A stretch of DNA of 64,000 bases, taken from contig OY759224.1 in assembly GCA_963662175.1 (NCBI GenBank), positions 29,459,489-29,523,488 of the forward strand. The letters run 5' to 3'. The position numbers and the translations under genes are program-made. Below are positions 56,701 to 64,000 of the stretch, one piece after another. Below the pieces are notes generated by a model, which worked only from the letters and a program-made list of their open reading frames with translations, searched no databases and was not told the origin of the DNA. Within the stretch, counting starts at the first letter, position 1; each line of letters opens with the position of its first letter. Source of the stretch: Aradus depressus (lineage: Eukaryota > Arthropoda > Insecta > Hemiptera > Aradidae).

Positions 56701-59700
56701 CTGATTTAGGGTGCAAAGAGGCGAAACACACGCATCCGAGAACCTGTTTGTTATTATTATTATTGATATTGATGTCATATTGGGAAGTTTGCCGTGTGGA
56801 CCTCAAGGGCCGCACTTAGTTACAGAAGCCACCTTTGTAGAGTCATAATACACGATACACTGATTTAGGGTGCAAAGAGGCGAAACACACACATCCGAGA
56901 ACCTGTTTGTTATTATTATTATTGATATTGATATCAAGCTGGGAAGTTTGTCGTGTGGACCTCAAGGGCCGCACTTAGTTACAGAAGCCACCTTTGTAGA
57001 GTCATAATATACGATACACTGATTTAGGGTGCAAAGAGGCGAAACACACACATCCGAGAACCTGTTTGTTATTATTATTATTGATACTGATATCAAGCTG
57101 GGAAGTTTGTCGTGTGGACTTCAAGGGCCGCACTTAGATACAGAAGCCACCTTTGTAGAGTCATAATATACGATACACTGATTTAGGGTGCAAAGAGGCG
57201 AAACACACACATCCGAGAACCTGTTTGTTATTATTATTATTGATACTGATATCAAGCTGGGAAGTTTGTCGTGTGGACTTCAAGGGCCGCACTTAGTTAC
57301 AGAAGCCACCTTTGTAGAGTCATAATGCACGATACACTGATTTAGGGTGCAAAGAGGCGAATCACACACATCCGAGAACCTGTTTGTTATTATTATTATT
57401 GATTTGATATCAAGCTGGGAAGTTTGTTGTGTGGACCTCAAAGGCCGCACTTAGTTACAGAAGCCACCTTTGTAGAGTCATAATACACGATACACTGATT
57501 TAGGGTGCAAAGAGGCGAATCACACACATCCGAGAACCTGTTTGTTATTATTATTATTGATATTGATATCAAGCTGGGAAGTTTGTCGTGTGGACCTCAA
57601 GGGCCGCACTTAGTTACAGAAGCCACCTTTGTAGAGTCATAATACACGATACACTGATTTAGGGTGCAAAGAGGCGAATCACACACATCCGAGAACCTGT
57701 TTGTTATTATTATTATTGATATTGATATCAAGCTGGGAAGTTTGTCGTGTGGAACACAAGGGCCGCACTTAGTTACAGAAGCCACCTTTGTAGAGTCATA
57801 ACATACGATACACTGATTTAGGGTGCAAAGAGGCGAAACACACACATCCGAGAACCTGTTTGTTATTATTATTATTGATATTGATATCAAGCTGGGAAGT
57901 TTGTCGTGTGGACCTCAAGAGCCGCACTTAGTTACAGAAGCCACCTTTGTAGAGTCATAATACACCATACACTGATTTAGGGTGCAAAGAGGCGAAACAC
58001 ACGCATCCGAGAACCTGTTTGTTATTATTATTATTGATATGGATGTCGTATTGGGAAGTTTGCCGTGTGGACCTCAAGGGCCGCACTTAGTTACAGAAGC
58101 CACCTTTGTAGAGTCATAATATACGATACACTGATTTAGGGTGCAAAGAGGCGAAACACACACATCCGAGAACCTGTTTGTTATTATTATTATTCATATT
58201 GATATCAAGCTGGGAAGTTTGTCGTGTGGACCTCAAGGGCCGCACTTAGTTACAGAAGCCACCTTTGTAGAGTCATAATATACGATACACTGATTTAGGG
58301 TGCAAAGAGGCGAATCACACACATCCGAGAACCTGTTTGTTATTATTATTATTGATATCGATGTCATATTGGGAAGTTTTCCGTGTGGACCTCAAGGGCC
58401 GCACTTAGTTACAGAAGCCACCTTTGTAGAGTCATAATATACGATACACTGATTTAGGGTGCAAAGAGGCGAATCACACACATCCGAGAACCTGTTTGTT
58501 ATTATTATTATTGATATTGATGTCATATTGGGAAGTTTGCCCTGTGGACCTCAAGGGCCGCACTTAGTTACAGAAGCCACCTTTGTAGAGTCATAATACA
58601 CGATACACTGATTTAGGGTGCAAAGAGGCGAAACACACACATCCGAGAACCTGTTTGTTATTATTATTATTGATATTGATATCAAGCTGGGAAGTTTGTC
58701 GTGTGGACCTCAAGGGCCGCACTTAGTTACAGAAGCCACCTTTGTAGAGTCATAATATACGATACACTGATTTAGGGTGCAAAGAGGCGAAACACACACA
58801 TCCGAGAACCTGTTTGTTATTATTATTATTGATATTGATATCAAGCTGGGAAGTTTCTCGTGTGGACCTCAAGGGCCGCACTTAGTTACAGAAGCCACCT
58901 TTGTAGAGTCATAATACACGATACACTGATTTAGGGTGCAAAGAGGCGAAACACACGCATCCGAGAACCTGTTTGTTATTATTATTATTCATATTGATAT
59001 CAAGCTGGGAAGTTTGCCGTGTGGACCTCAAGGGCCGCACTTAGTTACAGAAGCCACCTTTGTAGAGTCATAATATACGATACACTGATTTAGGGTGCAA
59101 AGAGGCGAAACACACACATCCGAGAACCTGTTTGTTATTATTATTATTGATATTGATATCAAGCTGGGAAGTTTGTCGTGTGGACCTCAAGAGCCGCACT
59201 TAGTTACAGAAGCCACCTTTGTAGAGTCATAATACACGATACACTGATTTAGGGTGCAAAGAGGCGAAACACACGCATCCGAGAACCTGTTTGTTATTAT
59301 TATTATTGATATTGATGTCATATTGGGAAGTTTGCCGTGTGGACCTCAAGGGCCGCACTTAGTTACAGAAGCCACCTTTGTAGAGTCATAATACACGATA
59401 CACTGATTTAGGGTGCAAAGAGGCGAAACACACACATCCGAGAACCTGTTTGTTATTATTATTATTGATATTGATATCAAGCTGGGAAGTTTGTCGTGTG
59501 GACCTCAAGGGCCGCACTTAGTTACAGAAGCCACCTTTGTAGAGTCATAATATACGATACACTGATTTAGGGTGCAAAGAGGCGAAACACACACATCCGA
59601 GAACCTGTTTGTTATTATTATTATTGATACTGATATCAAGCTGGGAAGTTTGTCGTGTGGACTTCAAGGGCCGCACTTAGTTACAGAAGCCACCTTTGTA

Positions 59701-62700
59701 GAGTCATAATATACGATACACTGATTTAGGGTGCAAAGAGGCGAAACACACACATCCGAGAACCTGTTTGTTATTATTATTATTGATACTGATATCAAGC
59801 TGGGAAGTTTGTCGTGTGGACTTCAAGGGCCGCACTTAGTTACAGAAGCCACCTTTGTAGAGTCATAATGCACGATACACTGATTTAGGGTGCAAAGAGC
59901 CGAATCACACACATCCGAGAACCTGTTTGTTATTATTATTATTGATTTGATATCAAGCTGGGAAGTTTGTTGTGTGGACCTCAAAGGCCGCACTTAGTTA
60001 CAGAAGCCACCTTTGTAGAGTCATAATACACGATACACTGATTTAGGGTGCAAAGAGGCGAATCACACACATCCGAGAACCTGTTTGTTATTATTATTAT
60101 TGATATTGATATCAAGCTGGGAAGTTTGTCGTGTGGACCTCAAGGGCCGCACTTAGTTACAGAAGCCACCTTTGTAGAGTCATAATACACGATACACTGA
60201 TTTAGGGTGCAAAGAGGCGAATCACACACATCCGAGAACCTGTTTGTTATTATTATTATTGATATTGATATCAAGCTGGGAAGTTTGTCGTGTGGAACAC
60301 AAGGGCCGCACTTATTTACAGAAGCCACCTTTGTAGAGTCATAACATACGATACACTGATTTAGGGTGCAAAGAGGCGAAACACACACATCCGAGAACCT
60401 GTTTGTTATTATTATTATTGATATTGATATCAAGCTGGGAAGTTTTCGTGTGGACCTCAAGAGCCGCACTTAGTTACAGAAGCCACCTTTGTAGAGTCAT
60501 AATACACGATACACTGATTTAGGGTGCAAAGAGGCGAAACACACGCATCCGAGAACCTGTTTGTTATTATTATTATTGATATTGATGTCATATTGGGAAG
60601 TTTGCCGTGTGGACCTCAAGGGCCGCACTTAGTTACAGAAGCCACCTTTGTAGAGTCATAATATACGATACACTGATTTAGGGTGCAAAGAGGCGAAACA
60701 CACACATCCGAGAACCTGTTTGTTATTATTATTATTGATACTGATATCAAGCTGGGAAGTTTGTCGTGTGGACTTCAAGGGCCGCACTTAGTTACAGAAG
60801 CCACCTTTGTAGAGTCATAATATACGATACACTGATTTAGGGTGCAAAGAGGCGAAACACACACATCCGAGAACCTGTTTGTTATTATTATTATTGATAC
60901 TGATATCAAGCTGGGAAGTTTGTTGTGTGGACTTCAAGGGCCGCACTTAGTTACAGAAGCCACCTTTGTAGAGTCATAATGCACGATACACTGATTTAGG
61001 GTGCAAAGAGGCGAATCACACACATCCGAGAACCTGTTTGTTATTATTATTATTGATTTGATATCAAGCTGGGAAGTTTGTTGTGTGGACCTCAAAGGCC
61101 GCACTTAGTTACAGAAGCCACCTTTGTAGAGTCATAATACACGATACACTGATTTAGGGTGCAAAGAGGCGAATCACACACATCCGAGAACCTGTTTGTT
61201 ATTATTATTATTGATATTGATATCAAGCTGGGAAGTTTGTCGTGTGGACCTCAAGGGCCGCACTTAGTTACAGAAGCCACCTTTGTAGAGTCATAATACA
61301 CGATACACTGATTTAGGGTGCAAAGAGGCGAATCACACACATCCGAGAACCTGTTTGTTATTATTATTATTGATATTGATATCAAGCTGGGAAGTTTCTC
61401 GTGTGGACCTCATGGGCCGCACTTAGTTACAGAAGCCACCTTTGTAGAGTCATAATACACGATACACTGATTTAGGGTGCAAAGAGGCGAAACACACGCA
61501 TCCGAGAACCTGTTTGTTATTATTATTATTCATATTGATATCAAGCTGGGAAGTTTGCCGTGTGGACCTCAAGGGCCGCACTTAGTTACAGAAGCCACCT
61601 TTGTAGAGTCATAATATACGATACACTGATTTAGGGTGCAAAGAGGCGAAACACACACATCCGAGAACCTGTTTGTTATTATTATTATTGATATTGATAT
61701 CAAGCTGGGAAGTTTGTCGTGTGGACCTCAAGAGCCGCACTTAGTTACAGAAGCCACCTTTGTAGAGTCATAATACACGATACACTGATTTAGGGTGCAA
61801 AGAGGCGAAACACACGCATCCGAGAACCTGTTTGTTATTATTATTATTGATATTGATGTCATATTGGGAAGTTTGCCGTGTGGACCTCAAGGGCCGCACT
61901 TAGTTACAGAAGCCACCTTTGTAGAGTCATAATACACGATACACTGATTTAGGGTGCAAAGAGGCGAAACACACACATCCGAGAACCTGTTTGTTATTAT
62001 TATTATTGATATTGATATCAAGCTGGGAAGTTTGTCGTGTGGACCTCAAGGGCCGCACTTAGTTACAGAAGCCACCTTTGTAGAGTCATAATATACGATA
62101 CACTGATTTAGGGTGCAAAGAGGCGAAACACACACATCCGAGAACCTGTTTGTTATTATTATTATTGATACTGATATCAAGCTGGGAAGTTTGTCGTGTG
62201 GACTTCAAGGGCCGCACTTAGTTACAGAAGCCACCTTTGTAGAGTCATAATATACGATACACTGATTTAGGGTGCAAAGAGGCGAAACACACACATCCGA
62301 GAACCTGTTTGTTATTATTATTATTGATACTGATATCAAGCTGGGAAGTTTGTCGTGTGGACTTCAAGGGCCGCACTTAGTTACAGAAGCCACCTTTGTA
62401 GAGTCATAATATACGATACACTGATTTAGGGTGCAAAGAGGCGAAACACACACATCCGAGAACCTGTTTGTTATTATTATTATTGATACTGATATCAAGC
62501 TGGGAAGTTTGTCGTGTGGACTTCAAGGGCCGCACTTAGTTACAGAAGCCACCTTTGTAGAGTCATAATATACGATACACTGATTTAGGGTGCAAAGAGG
62601 CGAAACACACACATCCGAGAACCTGTTTGTTATTATTATTATTGATACTGATATCAAGCTGGGAAGTTTGTCGTGTGGACTTCAAGGGCCGCACTTAGTT

Positions 62701-64000
62701 ACAGAAGCCACCTTTGTAGAGTCATAATGCACGATACACTGATTTAGGGTGCAAAGAGGCGAATCACACACATCCGAGAACCTGTTTGTTATTATTATTA
62801 TTGATTTGATATCAAGCTGGGAAGTTTGTTGTGTGGACCTCAAAGGCCGCACTTAGTTACAGAAGCCACCTTTGTAGAGTCATAATATACGATACACTGA
62901 TTTAGGGTGCAAAGAGGCGAAACACACACATCCGAGAACCTGTTTGTTATTATTATTATTCATATTGATATCAAGCTGGGAAGTTTGTCGTGTGGACCTC
63001 AAGAGCCGCACTTAGTTACAGAAGCCACCTTTGTAGAGTCATAATACACCATACACTGATTTAGGGTGCAAAGAGGCGAAACACACGCATCCGAGAACCT
63101 GTTTGTTATTATTATTATTGATATGGATGTCGTATTGGGAATTTTGCCGTGTGGACCTCAAGGGCCGCACTTAGTTACAGAAGCCACCTTTGTAGAGTCA
63201 TAATATACGATACACTGATTTAGGGTGCAAAGAGGCGAAACACACACATCCGAGAACCTGTTTGTTATTATTATTATTCATATTGATATCAAGCTGGGAA
63301 GTTTGTCGTGTGGACCTCAAGGGCCGCACTTAGTTACAGAAGCCACCTTTGTAGAGTCATAATATACGATACACTGATTTAGGGTGCAAAGAGGCGAATC
63401 ACACACATCCGAGAACCTGTTTGTTATTATTATTATTGATATCGATGTCATATTGGGAAGTTTTCCGTGTGGACCTCAAGGGCCGCACTTAGTTACAGAA
63501 GCCACCTTTGTAGAGTCATAATATACGATACACTGATTTAGGGTGCAAAGAGGCGAATCACACACATCCGAGAACCTGTTTGTTATTATTATTATTGATA
63601 TTGATGTCATATTGGGAAGTTTGCCCTGTGGACCTCAAGGGCCGCACTTAGTTACAGAAGCCACCTTTGTAGAGTCATAATACACGATACACTGATTTAG
63701 GGTGCAAAGAGGCGAAACACACACATCCGAGAACCTGTTTGTTATTATTATTATTGATATTGATATCAAGCTGGGAAGTTTGTCGTGTGGACCTCAAGGG
63801 CCGCACTTAGTTACAGAAGCCACCTTTGTAGAGTCATAATATACGATACACTGATTTAGGGTGCAAAGAGGCGAAACACACACATCCGAGAACCTGTTTG
63901 TTATTATTATTATTGATATTGATATCAAGCTGGGAAGTTTCTCGTGTGGACCTCAAGGGCCGCACTTAGTTACAGAAGCCACCTTTGTAGAGTCATAATA
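41769..64000 (+). repeat. Satellite array, right part: 159-bp monomers, about 140 copies, open at window end
   Basis: Resumes exactly where the left array stopped (ATAC then GATACACTG). Classes A and B recur, along with a class with GATATGGATGTCGTATTGGG, one with ATTCATATTGATATC, and a one-base-short form with ATTGATTTGATATC. That short form lies at 46136, 55335, 57401, 59944, 61055 and 62803; the last intervals are 13, 16, 7 and 11 monomers (minus one or two bases). The marker GATATCGATGTCATATTGGG lies at 53745, 55811, 58354 and 63438 with the same 2,066 and 2,543 spacings. Two truncated monomers occur near 48508 and 50243. All reading frames here are repeat artefacts. Confidence 0.97.

Noticed and set aside
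41769..64000. Reading frames of 60-109 codons in the satellite, such as those at 46332, 46959, 57597 and 60140
   Set aside because: They repeat with the 159-bp monomer and exist only because a few monomers lack stops; there is no gene-like start, domain or promoter.

Overview
This 64 kb window looks like a repeat-dominated piece of a eukaryotic, very probably insect, genome. The signs are BEL/Pao and Ty3/gypsy retroelement remnants, an I/Jockey-group LINE, a Polinton/Maverick-type endogenous DNA virus, spliceosomal introns, TATA plus TCAGT initiator promoters typical of arthropods, and a long satellite array. A hemipteran-like host is a guess only. I see no conventional host housekeeping gene, no rRNA and no true tRNA gene.

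Layout. (1) 1-3745: decayed BEL/Pao retrotransposon (gag, aspartic protease, RT, RNase H, pre-integrase Zn domain) and a probable 3' LTR. (2) 3749-4804: Ty3/gypsy-like gag with two CCHC knuckles, cut off in the protease. (3) 5040-18030: a Polinton/Maverick-like (adintovirus-like) element. Its core holds integrase, a tail-fibre-like protein, a RING protein, a DUF8207-like protein and an A32/FtsK-type packaging ATPase on the minus strand. On the plus strand are a phospholipase-A2-like capsid-associated protein, an adenain-like protease, a truncated structural protein, a BIR remnant, a small Zn protein and protein-primed-type DNA polymerase B; one unknown gene is on the minus strand. Small intron-containing genes of one family flank the core on both sides (two tandem copies at 5086-6261, a distant relative at 17559-18011). 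At least seven genes carry stops, frameshifts or deletions, so this copy is dead, although integrase, RING and DUF8207-like frames are open. No double-jelly-roll major capsid gene is recognisable and I saw no terminal inverted repeats. (4) 18030-24350: non-coding DNA with a 121-bp tandem repeat, tRNA-derived SINE-like pieces, hairpins, microsatellites and diverged dispersed repeats.

(5) 24357-29552 and 41769-64000: one satellite array of 159-bp monomers (about 33 + 140 copies), split by a nested insertion. An LTR retrotransposon (29553-41768, 4-bp target duplication ATAC, LTRs about 1.25 kb) landed in the array; it encodes only a coiled-coil gag-like protein and no pol. Its 5' LTR was then hit by a full-length LINE (30287-36466) with a 57-A tail, a duplicated target site and an intact 1,224-codon ORF2. 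The satellite shows two main monomer classes and higher-order blocks of 5, 7, 11, 13 and 16 monomers.

The relative order of events is readable: satellite first, then LTR element, then LINE. The viral element, with its compact shared promoter design and its flanking intron-bearing gene family, is the most biologically interesting part.
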